Part shown: piece after piece, positions 55,138 through 64,000 of the stretch
Position numbering within the stretch: the first letter of the stretch is position 1
Layout of the letters: each line of letters starts with the position of its first letter
From: Aquimarina pacifica
GTDB taxonomy: Bacteria > Bacteroidota > Bacteroidia > Flavobacteriales > Flavobacteriaceae
NCBI RefSeq assembly: GCF_000520955.1
Contig: NZ_JACC01000003.1
Location: 62,001 to 126,000 of the forward strand
Direction: 5' to 3'
DNA: 64,000 bases
Notes under the pieces: model-generated
Databases searched by the model: none
What the model saw: the letters and a program-made list of their open reading frames with translations, nothing else
Told to the model about the DNA's origin: nothing
Program-made: the position numbers and the translations under genes

Positions 55138-55980
55138 ATGAGTTCAATAGACTGGGTAACCGTAAAAGAATATCAAGATATAACTTACAAAAAATCAAAC
55201 GGCATTGCTAGAATAGCATTTAATAGGCCTAATGTGCGTAACGCATTTAGACCGAATACGACGAGTGAGCTTTATGATGCTTTTTATGATGCTCAAGAAG
55301 ATACTTCTATTGGCGTAGTTTTATTATCTGCAGAGGGACCATCAACAAAGGACGGTGTATTTAGTTTTTGTAGCGGCGGAGATCAAAAGGCGAGAGGACA
55401 TCAAGGATATGTGGGTGATGATGGGAGACATAGATTAAATATCCTCGAGGTACAACGTCTTATTAGATTTATGCCAAAGGTAGTCATTGCAGTGGTTCCC
55501 GGATGGGCAGTAGGAGGAGGGCATAGTCTTCATGTTGTTTGTGATCTCACGTTGGCAAGTAAAGAACATGCTATTTTTAAACAAACAGATGCTGATGTAA
55601 CTAGTTTTGATGGAGGATATGGATCAGCGTATCTGGCAAAAATGGTAGGACAAAAAAAAGCACGCGAAATTTTCTTTCTAGGAAGAAATTATTCTGCTCA
55701 AGAAGCATATGAAATGGGAATGGTTAATGCAGTAATTCCTCATAATGAATTAGAAGATACAGCGTACCAATGGGGACAAGAAATATTAGAAAAATCCCCC
55801 ACTTCAATTAAGATGCTAAAGTTTGCAATGAACCTTACAGATGATGGTATGGTGGGTCAACAAGTATTTGCAGGAGAAGCAACAAGACTTGCATATATGA
55901 CAGAAGAGGCAAAAGAAGGTAGGAACGCATTTCTTGAAAAACGAAAGCCAGATTTCAAAAATATTAAATGGATTCCATAA
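55138..55980 (+). CDS. menB: 1,4-dihydroxy-2-naphthoyl-CoA synthase
   Basis: This 280-residue crotonase-fold enzyme of menaquinone synthesis closes the second ring of the naphthoquinone. It has the family blocks FNRPNVRNAFRPNT, FSFCSGGDQKARG (about 75-87), WAVGGGHSLHVVCDLTLAS and FDGGYGSAYLAKMVGQKKAREIFF, and the length is typical of MenB. Other men genes are not seen in the window. Confidence 0.95.
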   Translation: MSSIDWVTVKEYQDITYKKSNGIARIAFNRPNVRNAFRPNTTSELYDAFYDAQEDTSIGVVLLSAEGPSTKDGVFSFCSGGDQKARGHQGYVGDDGRHRLNILEVQRLIRFMPKVVIAVVPGWAVGGGHSLHVVCDLTLASKEHAIFKQTDADVTSFDGGYGSAYLAKMVGQKKAREIFFLGRNYSAQEAYEMGMVNAVIPHNELEDTAYQWGQEILEKSPTSIKMLKFAMNLTDDGMVGQQVFAGEATRLAYMTEEAKEGRNAFLEKRKPDFKNIKWIP

Positions 55981-56012
55981 TTTTTAGTATCTTAAAGCTA
56001 AGATAACAACGT

Positions 56013-56822
56013 ATGAATAAAAAAGAAGAAGAACTTTTATCGATGCATTATCAGATGGAAAAGACTGATATAAAGCAGCAACGAATGGATGATCGCCTGA
56101 TGTCAATGGCCGATGATTTGAGAAAAAGTAAAAGGATTCGTAATTTTTATTTCATTTTTATACTTATATTAATGTTGTTATTAACAGCAGGGACCTTGTA
56201 TGTTACCCTAAACTGGCAAAAAGATTCTGGAGTAAGTAATCAGTCAGAACAACCGGATGATGTACAAAGGTTAATTCTTTTGAATGACTCATTACGTGCT
56301 CAAATTACTGAATTAAAAGGGTATGTATATGGTGGTATAGATACTTTAGGTCTGAAAAATGGTGATTCTACTCACTTTAACAATAGAATGGGACATCTTT
56401 TTTCTTCTGATTCTGTTGCTGATAATTCGAAGAAGAAAAAGTATGAAAAGACTTATTGCTATATTAATAAAGCCTACGAAAGTAATGATGTTATTTTTAT
56501 AGAAGCAGATATTATTGAGTATTATGAAGGTAAAAAAGCGGTCAAAAAGGCTAGAGAATATGGTGAGGCAGAGTATGATGTAGACAAAAATGGTGATACA
56601 TTGTATTTTCTGTATAATAATTATTATATTCATAACCAGAGTCCTAAGGGTGTAATACTTGAGCTTGATGATAGGGCTAGAGTGAAAACTGATAATATTA
56701 ATCAGATTTCTAATAGTTTTTCTTTGAAAGCTTTTAAAAAGGTACTTATTGACAAACCCATCTTGGTTTTAGAAATCGATGACGGAATAGTATATAAAAT
56801 TACAGAACAGAAACTGCCGTAA
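56013..56822 (+). CDS. Single-helix coiled protein, paralogue A
   Basis: This 269-residue protein has an N-terminal charged helix with LLSMHYQMEKTDIKQQRMDD, then a basic segment, a transmembrane helix (about 44-68, IRNFYFIFILILMLLLTAGTLY), and a largely helical, charged C-terminal domain. The N-terminal cytosolic segment is clearly related to that of the next protein (LLSLHYQIEKSEIKQ). Function unknown; it might be a membrane anchor or scaffold. Two such genes in tandem suggest a shared role. Confidence 0.65.
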   Translation: MNKKEEELLSMHYQMEKTDIKQQRMDDRLMSMADDLRKSKRIRNFYFIFILILMLLLTAGTLYVTLNWQKDSGVSNQSEQPDDVQRLILLNDSLRAQITELKGYVYGGIDTLGLKNGDSTHFNNRMGHLFSSDSVADNSKKKKYEKTYCYINKAYESNDVIFIEADIIEYYEGKKAVKKAREYGEAEYDVDKNGDTLYFLYNNYYIHNQSPKGVILELDDRARVKTDNINQISNSFSLKAFKKVLIDKPILVLEIDDGIVYKITEQKLP

Positions 56823-56890
56823 TCACAAAGCCATTGTTTGGATGCGTTATATTTTTTAGAATAGAACACTTACCCCAAAAATAGCGAATA

Positions 56891-57508
56891 ATGAAAGTCA
56901 TTAAAGATGAGGACCTTCTATCATTGCATTATCAGATAGAAAAATCGGAAATCAAGCAGGTAAAACTTGAAAATCTTCTCAAGGATGAATCGAGTAAGCT
57001 TAAGACTGTTAAGAAGTCAAATAGACTTCTAGGGTCATTATTATTGTTTTTTTTCTTAATTACTGTTTTTTTAATCGCCAATGCTTTTTATTCTAGTAAA
57101 TCTAGTGCTAATAAAGTAAATGATGGTATCATTGGTAAATTCAGCTTATTAGAAGATGAATTAGAGGATGTCAAAGAAAAATTTGAAACATTAAAAAATG
57201 AAAAGCAAGATATTCAGGAAATTAAAGATTTGTATCTCTACAGAAGTTTGATTAAAAAAGACACGGTATATTCTGTTCAACTAAGAACATTAGGGCAAAA
57301 TGGTATATCGGCAATTTCAGAAAAATTCACTAATGCATTAATTTACAGTGATACAGCGTTTTATAAAATGAGTTTAGGGGTGTTTGAGACATTGCCAGAG
57401 GCCCAAGAGTTTAGAAAAGCATTAATCGCATCTGGTGGATTTAGTAAACGAATTTTTGTAATTTCATACCTTGACGGAAAACGTCTCAAGATTGAAAACT
57501 TTCAATAA
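56891..57508 (+). CDS. Single-helix protein with SPOR-like tail, paralogue B
   Basis: This 205-residue protein shares the LLSLHYQIEKSEIKQ N-terminal motif with paralogue A, then a membrane helix (about 47-67) and a coiled linker. Residues about 127-205 look like a SPOR-type domain: VYSVQLRTLG, then the YKMSLGVFETLPEAQEFRKA signature and a final IFVISYLDGK strand. SPOR domains bind denuded septal peptidoglycan, so a cell-division role is possible. The gene follows paralogue A by 68 bases and converges with the fused E1 gene after 10 bases. Confidence 0.7.
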   Translation: MKVIKDEDLLSLHYQIEKSEIKQVKLENLLKDESSKLKTVKKSNRLLGSLLLFFFLITVFLIANAFYSSKSSANKVNDGIIGKFSLLEDELEDVKEKFETLKNEKQDIQEIKDLYLYRSLIKKDTVYSVQLRTLGQNGISAISEKFTNALIYSDTAFYKMSLGVFETLPEAQEFRKALIASGGFSKRIFVISYLDGKRLKIENFQ

Positions 57509-57518
57509 AAGAATATAA

Positions 57519-59933
57519 TTATCTTAATTTCGGATATTTTTCTGGATCTGATTCATGCATGATCTCATATGTCTTTTCAAAAATATCTTCTGCAGAAGGC
57601 TTACTAAAGTAATCTCCATCAGTTCCAAAAGCAGGTCTATGTGCTTGTGCTGATAATGTTTGCGGATTACTGTCTAAATATTGATATATATTCTGCTCAT
57701 CAAGAACTTTGTGTAAAATATATCCAGTAGCACCACCTGGGACATCCTCATCAATTATTAGTAATCGATTGGTTTTTTTGACACTTTTTTTGATCTCATG
57801 ATCAAGATCAAATGGGATTAATGATTGTATATCAATAACTTCTGCATGTATTCCTGAAGCTAATAATTCTTTCGCAGCTTGTTCTACTAATCGTAGGGTA
57901 GACCCATAGGATACTAGTGTTATATCTGATCCTTCTATAATAGTCTCTGCAATACCAATTGGTGTTCGAATCTCAGATAAATTAGAAGGCATTTTTTCCT
58001 TTAGTCTATAACCATTAAGACATTCGACGACAATTGCTGGTTCATCACTATCCATCAGACTATTATAAAACCCTGCGGCTTTGGTCATATTTCTTGGAAC
58101 TAGTATATGAATACCTCTTAGTAAGTGAATAAGACCGCCCATTTGGGATCCTGAATGCCATATTCCTTCTAGTCGGTGTCCTCTCGTTCTTATAATTAGA
58201 GGAGCTTTTTGTCGCGCAAAGGTTCTATATCTTAAAGTGGCTAGGTCATCACTTAGACCTTGTATACAATATAATATATAGTCAAGATATTGAATTTCGG
58301 CAATAGGCCTAAGACCTCTTAAAGCCATACCAATCCCTTGTCCTATAATAGTTGCTTCACGAATACCCGTATCGCAAACTCTTATTTCTCCAAATTTTTC
58401 TTGTAATCCTTCGAGTCCTTGGTTAACGTCTCCGATTTTTCCGCTGTCCTCTCCAAATATTAGAGCTTCAGGAATCTTATCAAATAATTTTTCGAAATTA
58501 TCTCTTAGAATCACTCGTGCATCAACCAATTCTGAATGCTCATCAAAAATAGGTTTCACTTCTTCAATATGAGTAACACCAGACTCGTACTCACTATATA
58601 AATGGTCACTATATTTAGGTTTGATAGATAAAGAGTATGTATTTACCCATTGCTGTAGTGCCAGTTTTTCTGGAAAATTCTCTTTAGTAATATATCTCAG
58701 TGCTTTTCTTGTGGATTCAAGAATATCCTTTCGGGTTGGTTCTTCTTTAGCTATTAGATTGGTAATTAAAGGAGCAATAAAATTCTTATTTTCACTTTTA
58801 CGTTCAACTGCTCTTAATAAGGCGATTCCTTCTTTTTGTTCGGATATAATTTCTGATATAAAATCATTCCAAGCAATATTTTTACCTTTTCTTACTTCTT
58901 GTTTTGCATTTTTTTCGATAGCAAGAAGTTCTTCTGCTGTAGCTATATTATGATCTATAATCCATTCTTTGAATTTTTTATTACAATCATATTCACGCTC
59001 CCAGTTTAGCCGTTCTTCACTCTTATATCTTTCGTGAGATCCTGATGTCGAATGTCCTTGTGGTTGCGTTAATTCTTTAACATGAATAATTACAGGGATA
59101 TGATTGATACGCGCAAGTTTTTCTGCAGTTTCATAGGCATCCATAAGGGCAGGATAATCCCATCCGTTTACTTTTATGAGTTCATATCCATCATGTTTCT
59201 CATCGCGGCGAAACCCTTCAAGAATTAGAGAAATATCTTCTTTTGTTGTTTGATGTTTTGCATGTACCGAGATACCATATTCATCATCCCATATGCTTAT
59301 AACCATAGGTACTTGAAGAACACCGCCTGCATTTACAGTTTCCCAAAATAATCCTTCACTTGTACTTGCATTCCCTATAGTACCCCAAGCAACTTCGTTT
59401 CCTTTGATAGAAAAATTAGTGTTGTTTTGTACACTTTTTTCATTACGATATACTTTTGATGCTTGCGCCAGTCCTAATAGTCTAGCCATTTGACCCGCAG
59501 TAGGAGAAATATCTGAACTAGAATTTTTTTGTTGTGTTAGATTTTTCCAGGTGCCGTCCTCGTTTAAACTATGAGTAGAGAAGTGACCACCCATTTGTCT
59601 TCCTGCGGCATATGGTTCTTTATCGATATCTGTATGAGCATATAACCCTGCAAAAAATTGCTCGATAGAATACTCATCAATGGCCATCATAAATGTCTGA
59701 TCACGATAATATCCAGATCTAAAGTCTCCATTACGAAAAACTCTAGCCATAGCTAGTTGTGGAAGCTCTTTTCCTCCTCCAAAAATTCCAAACTTCGACT
59801 TTCCTGTTAATACTTCACGTCTTCCTAATAGACTACATTCCCTACTTATTAATGCTATGGTATAGTCATTAAGTATTTGATCTCTATATTCTTCGAATGA
59901 AATATTAGATAAAGTGAGGGTATCAATCTGCAT
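57519..59933 (-). CDS. Fused alpha/beta E1 subunit of a 2-oxoacid dehydrogenase complex
   Basis: This 804-residue protein carries both E1 halves in one chain: the alpha part (about 1-440) with thiamine-pyrophosphate region ending WDDEYGISV near 217-225, and the beta part (about 460-804) with PEALIFGEDSGKIGDV, the QYLDYI block and GSQMGGLIHLLRGIHILVPRNM near 600-625. Such fused E1s are common in Bacteroidota and use branched-chain or other 2-oxoacids; substrate not settled here. In the usual GDG...NN TPP/Mg motif the first and last positions are replaced by GTI and WDD, a pattern also typical of this fused group. Confidence 0.93.
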   Translation of the reverse strand: MQIDTLTLSNISFEEYRDQILNDYTIALISRECSLLGRREVLTGKSKFGIFGGGKELPQLAMARVFRNGDFRSGYYRDQTFMMAIDEYSIEQFFAGLYAHTDIDKEPYAAGRQMGGHFSTHSLNEDGTWKNLTQQKNSSSDISPTAGQMARLLGLAQASKVYRNEKSVQNNTNFSIKGNEVAWGTIGNASTSEGLFWETVNAGGVLQVPMVISIWDDEYGISVHAKHQTTKEDISLILEGFRRDEKHDGYELIKVNGWDYPALMDAYETAEKLARINHIPVIIHVKELTQPQGHSTSGSHERYKSEERLNWEREYDCNKKFKEWIIDHNIATAEELLAIEKNAKQEVRKGKNIAWNDFISEIISEQKEGIALLRAVERKSENKNFIAPLITNLIAKEEPTRKDILESTRKALRYITKENFPEKLALQQWVNTYSLSIKPKYSDHLYSEYESGVTHIEEVKPIFDEHSELVDARVILRDNFEKLFDKIPEALIFGEDSGKIGDVNQGLEGLQEKFGEIRVCDTGIREATIIGQGIGMALRGLRPIAEIQYLDYILYCIQGLSDDLATLRYRTFARQKAPLIIRTRGHRLEGIWHSGSQMGGLIHLLRGIHILVPRNMTKAAGFYNSLMDSDEPAIVVECLNGYRLKEKMPSNLSEIRTPIGIAETIIEGSDITLVSYGSTLRLVEQAAKELLASGIHAEVIDIQSLIPFDLDHEIKKSVKKTNRLLIIDEDVPGGATGYILHKVLDEQNIYQYLDSNPQTLSAQAHRPAFGTDGDYFSKPSAEDIFEKTYEIMHESDPEKYPKLR

Positions 59934-60072
59934 GTGAACTATGTTTATCGGTTTGCAAATTTAGTTAAAATACGTGTCATTTGCAAGTTAGAGTTTCTTG
60001 TTTTTTTTAAATATAATTCAGTTTTAAGGGCATTTTGTTATTAAATAACTTCTTTTGGAGATTTTTTTATGG

Positions 60073-60086
60073 ATTGGTTAACAAAT
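60073..60086. repeat. 14-base motif ATTGGTTAACAAAT, copy 2
   Basis: Identical to 29106-29119; this copy lies in the 191-base spacer upstream of the E1 gene, about 140 bases before its ATG. Confidence 0.35.
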
Positions 60087-60124
60087 ATTCAAAATTTTCA
60101 CATTTAAAAAAAATAGATCATTTA

Positions 60125-62953
60125 TTAATACCATTCTCGGGTAAAAAGACTAATTAATGTCTTGGGACTCAGCGTAATCATAAATCGTATTTGTTGCCCG
60201 TAATTTGGTTTACTCATCTCCCAACCATTATTAGAAACTACAGGAAAAAATAATTCAAAATAATCTGCAACAAGACTTAATCGTATTCCTGAATCATATA
60301 CAAATTTGGCCGAAGTGCCTTTTGATTTTAATGCACCAATATCGCCATATACGTATACCCAATTCCAGATATTAGTATTTGCATTAAATGTGGTAATCCA
60401 TTGATTTGCAAAAGGGTATTCGAGTTGAGACTTAAATCCTCCTTCTGCCAAAATGATCTGTTGACTTACTAAACCAGTATCTTCACTACGTCCTAGATAA
60501 CTATAGTCAAATAGGTAATCTGTAGGTCTATCAAGAGCAAAACTGAAAAAATCACCGTCTTTTTGAGTGTTATTAAAAAGAAAAGTACCTGCAAATAGTC
60601 TAAGGTTTAGTTGACGATTATTAAGAAATAATTTTCGATAATTTATGGTAGTCGATATTTTACTAAAGTTTTGTGAGAGTTGATAATCCATACTATATCC
60701 GAGAAAATTAATCAAATTAAAATCTGAATATCTGTACCTGGCATTAAAGACATTATAATCTGGAGTCGCAAGAGGAATCTCGTCATCTTTGTCTCTAAAA
60801 ACGTTAATGTTCCTAATAGTAAAATTTTGTCGTTGATTCGATCGCAGGTCACTGGGTCTAAAAAGAAAACTAACTGATGATGAAAAACGTCTAAATAATA
60901 ATTCAGGAGCATAACTAAACATACTTCCATTGGTAATATATCGTATTTGATATAATCCATCATTAGCTACTTCATCTCTATAAATCAAGGAGTATGATCC
61001 TAATAATGTTTTAGATTTGAGTCCATAAGCTGGCGCAATTCGATACTCAAAATTCTTTTTTATAAAAGAGCTATTATAAAATTTTGACGCAATAGTAAAA
61101 CCATCATAAACATTAAACTCAAACTCTGGAATAAAAAATATTTGATTTGATTTTGGATCTTCTACGTCCTGAAAAAACCTGAACTGAAAAGGCTTGTTAA
61201 AAATCCATTTTAGATTTTTATAATTATTTCGTCGATTTACTTCAGGGATATTTTGATCGTAGTCTAAAACTATTTTGGTAATGTCGTCATTCGAAATTTT
61301 TACTTTTTTGGTGCCATCAACTCCCATTACCCATGTCTTTGAGACGACATCTTTTTTTCTCAATCCATACAATGAAATAGGAACATTAGTATTGTTCTTA
61401 TTTTTTATTTTTATTTCAAGTGAATCTTTTCGTTTCTTAACGGACTTAATTTTAAAATCTATATTCTTGTTGGTTTTGATATAGTCCTCAAAAAACCATG
61501 ATACGTCTTTCTTTGATAGATTTGTGAGTATTTGTCGAAATTCTTCGGATCCTGTGTGTTGTAATACGTTTTGGCTATAAAATTCTTGAATACTTTGATT
61601 GACTATATTGTCGTCCCCCAAATAGTCTTCTAAATATTTAAGTCCAACACCGGCTTTGTATGCATTTGCAATATTTTGATTAAATTTTACTAATTCATCT
61701 TGTGGAGTATCTAATGATTGATCAAGAAATAATCTCATCATATTTTTATAAGCAAGATAGTACTGATCATTAAAATCTAATTTTGCCAAATGAAACCAAC
61801 GTATACCTATAACTTTACTCAACTTACCGATAATTTTCATATCGGGATAATGTTGTTGGGTATAATCCATTATCAAATGAATGTGTATGGCATCTTTTAT
61901 CCAAGCGTCATACCTTGGGTTAACCAATAGCGTCCTTCTTAGATACTTTTCTGTTATGGATTTTAATTGTTTTATTTCATATTGAAACCCATCAGGAAAA
62001 GGCCTTACAATATCGGGCAATTGATTTAGACCATATACAGGATTGTTTTTATAATCATTCTCAGAAACAACAATTTTATCAAAAGGATAAGGGCCTAAAC
62101 GTTTCTGTAAAAAACTTAAAATTCGATCTATAGTCACAGATTTCATTTTAGGCATTAATTCATCATCATCAACGCTACTTACAAACTGAATCCCGTTAGA
62201 CGGAAAATCATAAAAACTTGATTCTTTTTCTATATACAGCTTGACTTCATTTCTTTTATTGCCATATAATTGAATTGTTTTAGTAAGGTCATTTTCTGAT
62301 AAGAGGAGTGATTCCTGTTGTAATTCACTCGTTACTTCATAATCTGTAGGTAGCGTTAGGTTTATTTGATAATTGCCTAAAGGAGCATAAAAATCATCAA
62401 GGTTTTTATGACTATATATGTTCCATGTGGTATCATATACCGCAGGGACTATATACCAATGTTTTAGGCTAAAATTTTTGTTATTATGATACCCGTATCG
62501 TGTAAATTTGGCATTTGGGATTTTTACTTTGTATGTTAATATAAAAGTCTGTTGTTGCCCGGGATAAATAGGAGAGGGACTATCTACCCATAAGATATCT
62601 TGTATACCCTCATGTCTTCCCCATGTTAGTGGCGCCGAATTTTGATCCGATATATTTTGTATGGTAGTGCTCCCACGATCAATTTCCTTTGCAAAATAAA
62701 ATTTCTTTAAAAAGTCTTCAGAAAATCGTTTACCTAGTGGAGTCGTTTTGTCAGAAAAACCATTTGCCCAATCATGAAAAAATATTTTATTAAGTATATC
62801 ATTTGATGAGTTTTTGAATACTATTTCTTGCTTTATGGTCAGTGTTTTTTGTTCACTATCCAAAACCGCATTAATAGTAATATCATGTTGAGCCGAAGTT
62901 TTTGTAAGTATAAAAAAAACAATTACAAAATGATATAGTTTTAAAGTCCTCAA
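60125..62953 (-). CDS. M1-peptidase-like exported protein lacking the zinc site
   Basis: This 942-residue exported protein (signal peptide residues 1-21, TTG start) has an aminopeptidase N-type N-terminal beta domain and a helical second domain, then a long beta-rich C-terminal region (about 600-942) resembling an outer-membrane or surface barrel. In the M1 catalytic region the GXMEN motif is replaced by YGLNQL and no HEXXH follows: the region reads LLVNPRYDAWIKDAIHIH. It is therefore probably not a metallopeptidase. Role unknown; perhaps a scaffold or surface protein. Confidence 0.8.
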   Translation of the reverse strand: MRTLKLYHFVIVFFILTKTSAQHDITINAVLDSEQKTLTIKQEIVFKNSSNDILNKIFFHDWANGFSDKTTPLGKRFSEDFLKKFYFAKEIDRGSTTIQNISDQNSAPLTWGRHEGIQDILWVDSPSPIYPGQQQTFILTYKVKIPNAKFTRYGYHNNKNFSLKHWYIVPAVYDTTWNIYSHKNLDDFYAPLGNYQINLTLPTDYEVTSELQQESLLLSENDLTKTIQLYGNKRNEVKLYIEKESSFYDFPSNGIQFVSSVDDDELMPKMKSVTIDRILSFLQKRLGPYPFDKIVVSENDYKNNPVYGLNQLPDIVRPFPDGFQYEIKQLKSITEKYLRRTLLVNPRYDAWIKDAIHIHLIMDYTQQHYPDMKIIGKLSKVIGIRWFHLAKLDFNDQYYLAYKNMMRLFLDQSLDTPQDELVKFNQNIANAYKAGVGLKYLEDYLGDDNIVNQSIQEFYSQNVLQHTGSEEFRQILTNLSKKDVSWFFEDYIKTNKNIDFKIKSVKKRKDSLEIKIKNKNNTNVPISLYGLRKKDVVSKTWVMGVDGTKKVKISNDDITKIVLDYDQNIPEVNRRNNYKNLKWIFNKPFQFRFFQDVEDPKSNQIFFIPEFEFNVYDGFTIASKFYNSSFIKKNFEYRIAPAYGLKSKTLLGSYSLIYRDEVANDGLYQIRYITNGSMFSYAPELLFRRFSSSVSFLFRPSDLRSNQRQNFTIRNINVFRDKDDEIPLATPDYNVFNARYRYSDFNLINFLGYSMDYQLSQNFSKISTTINYRKLFLNNRQLNLRLFAGTFLFNNTQKDGDFFSFALDRPTDYLFDYSYLGRSEDTGLVSQQIILAEGGFKSQLEYPFANQWITTFNANTNIWNWVYVYGDIGALKSKGTSAKFVYDSGIRLSLVADYFELFFPVVSNNGWEMSKPNYGQQIRFMITLSPKTLISLFTREWY

Positions 62954-63043
62954 TTTTTATACAATGTTAAAATCACTTTTCAAATGGTTAAATATTTTAT
63001 ATATCCTTTCCAAACTAAGTAACTGATTTAATAATAAGATGTT

Positions 63044-63733
63044 TCAGAAATTAGGGCTTAAATTATATTCTCCATAGAATTTGTCCAAAATTTGAATCAC
63101 TTCTTGCGGAGTGTCTACAACATGAATAAGATCTAAATCTTGAGGGCTTATATTTTCGAATTTTTCTAATAATATTGTTTTTACCCAGTCCATTAGTCCT
63201 CCCCAAAATTCAGTACTTACTAATATTATAGGAAATTTTGCTATTTTTTTTGTTTGTATGAGAGTCATTGCTTCAAACAACTCATCTAGAGTACCAAATC
63301 CACCAGGCATTACAACAAATCCTTGTGAGTATTTTACAAACATTACTTTGCGAACAAAGAAATAATCAAAATCCAGACTTTTATCACTATCTATATAAGG
63401 ATTGTCATGTTGTTCAAACGGAAGGTCAATGTTTAATCCTACAGAAGTACCTCCGCCTAGATGTGCTCCTTTATTACCTGCTTCCATAATTCCTGGACCA
63501 CCACCGGTAATAACTCCATAGCCATTGTTTACAATTTCATGAGCGATTTCTGTAGCTAATTTGTAATATTTATTATCTGTTTTGGTTCGTGCAGATCCGA
63601 ATATCGATACACACGGTCCAATTTTACTCATTTTTTCAAATCCATTGACAAATTCTCCCATTATCTTGAAGATTGCCCATGAGTCGTTTGTTTTTATTTC
63701 ATTCCAGCCTTTATGGTGTTGTTCTTTTCTCAT
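63044..63733 (-). CDS. LOG-family protein (TIGR00730)
   Basis: This 229-residue Rossmann-type protein has the two family signatures GGGPGIMEAGNKGAHLGG (about 78-95) and MPGGFGTLDELFE (about 142-154). Members of this family act as cytokinin-activating phosphoribohydrolases in plants and as nucleotide 5'-monophosphate phosphoribohydrolases in bacteria. It lies 23 bases from the end of uvrA on the same strand. Confidence 0.92.
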   Translation of the reverse strand: MRKEQHHKGWNEIKTNDSWAIFKIMGEFVNGFEKMSKIGPCVSIFGSARTKTDNKYYKLATEIAHEIVNNGYGVITGGGPGIMEAGNKGAHLGGGTSVGLNIDLPFEQHDNPYIDSDKSLDFDYFFVRKVMFVKYSQGFVVMPGGFGTLDELFEAMTLIQTKKIAKFPIILVSTEFWGGLMDWVKTILLEKFENISPQDLDLIHVVDTPQEVIQILDKFYGEYNLSPNF

Positions 63734-63756
63734 AATAAATGACTAATTCTTTTTAA

Positions 63757-64000
63757 TTATATGCTTAGTTCCTTTTTTAGAAACTTTGCTGTGTAACTTT
63801 TTTTATTTTTTATAATCTCTTCGGGGGTACCTTTGGCAACGATTTTACCACCATTTTTTCCCCCTTCATATCCAATATCAACAATATAATCTGCCATTTT
63901 TATGACATCCATATTGTGTTCGATAATTAATACAGTATTCCCTTTGTTAACAAGTGTGTTTAGTACGTCCATAAGAACACGAATATCCTCAAAATGTAAT
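63757..64000 (-). CDS. uvrA: UvrA excinuclease subunit, C-terminal part
   Basis: Only the C-terminal 80 residues are present, as the gene continues past the right edge; the true start is outside. The visible phrases [30 protein letters not shown], and [21 protein letters not shown] are the Walker B / H-loop end of the second ABC ATPase of UvrA. UvrA recognises DNA damage in nucleotide excision repair. Confidence 0.92.
   Translation of the reverse strand, partial: LHFEDIRVLMDVLNTLVNKGNTVLIIEHNMDVIKMADYIVDIGYEGGKNGGKIVAKGTPEEIIKNKKSYTAKFLKKELSI

Noticed and set aside
57519-59933. E1 protein as an inactive enzyme because the GDG motif is altered
   Set aside because: Fused E1s of Bacteroidota typically show GTI and WDD in those positions, so the change is family-wide and not a lesion.
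1-64000. CRISPR arrays, rRNA and tRNA genes
   Set aside because: No regularly spaced repeat units of CRISPR length, no rRNA-like conserved stretches and no cloverleaf candidates were found on either strand.

Overview
The window looks like chromosome from a marine member of the Flavobacteriaceae (phylum Bacteroidota), possibly close to Aquimarina; the genus is an inference. The evidence is strong A+T bias, promoter boxes of the TAnnTTTG type, a type IX secretion sorting tail on a large lyase, HYC_CC_PP, DUF3347, DUF6268 and LytTR families, and a fused E1 alpha/beta 2-oxoacid dehydrogenase. I see no rRNA, tRNA, CRISPR array or intact insertion sequence. No plasmid or prophage signature is present.

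Bases 1-6017 are accessory: a truncated gene end, a lipoprotein plus FAD-oxidase pair, a cytosolic-looking amidase, a DUF4231/SLATT two-helix membrane protein, and divergently a TIR protein with a winged-helix tail. A gene-poor stretch follows. The TIR/SLATT pair is the best candidate for a little-described NAD-signalling defence module.

Bases 6018-14184 form one copper/silver-type efflux locus: HYC_CC_PP protein, CusA-like RND pump, TolC-like channel, His-rich DUF3347 lipoprotein, HMA-MauE membrane protein, CusB-like adaptor. Next come a LytTR response regulator and histidine kinase on the minus strand. Then a plus-strand run of secreted proteins follows: EF-hand lipoprotein, YHYH lipoprotein, MORN/YwqK-like lipoprotein, SCO copper chaperone and a second YHYH protein with a carbohydrate-binding-like N-terminal module. 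The two YHYH domains are nearly identical. I read 6-20 kb as a metal-handling region, with YHYH proteins as possible exported metal-binding parts.

Bases 20479-28000 hold housekeeping genes (cold-shock protein, DEAH helicase, RluA-type synthase, panB, dnaK) with a decayed patch at about 25.1-25.5 kb. Bases 27.7-45.3 kb hold a CapK-like ligase, a 1000-residue secreted right-handed beta-helix lyase, gamma-glutamyltransferase, an ACP phosphodiesterase-like protein, glmM, two tandem LpxL-type acyltransferases, a rhomboid protease, a PL7-type alginate lyase and a SulP transporter. The two lyases suggest polyuronate use, and both have inverted repeats upstream.

Bases 45.8-64 kb hold a DMT transporter, small ORFans, a cation/proton antiporter, glgA-glgC, a CvfB-like protein, menB, a paralogous pair of single-helix membrane proteins (one with a SPOR-like tail), the fused E1 enzyme, an M1-peptidase-like protein lacking its zinc site, a LOG protein and the 3' end of uvrA.
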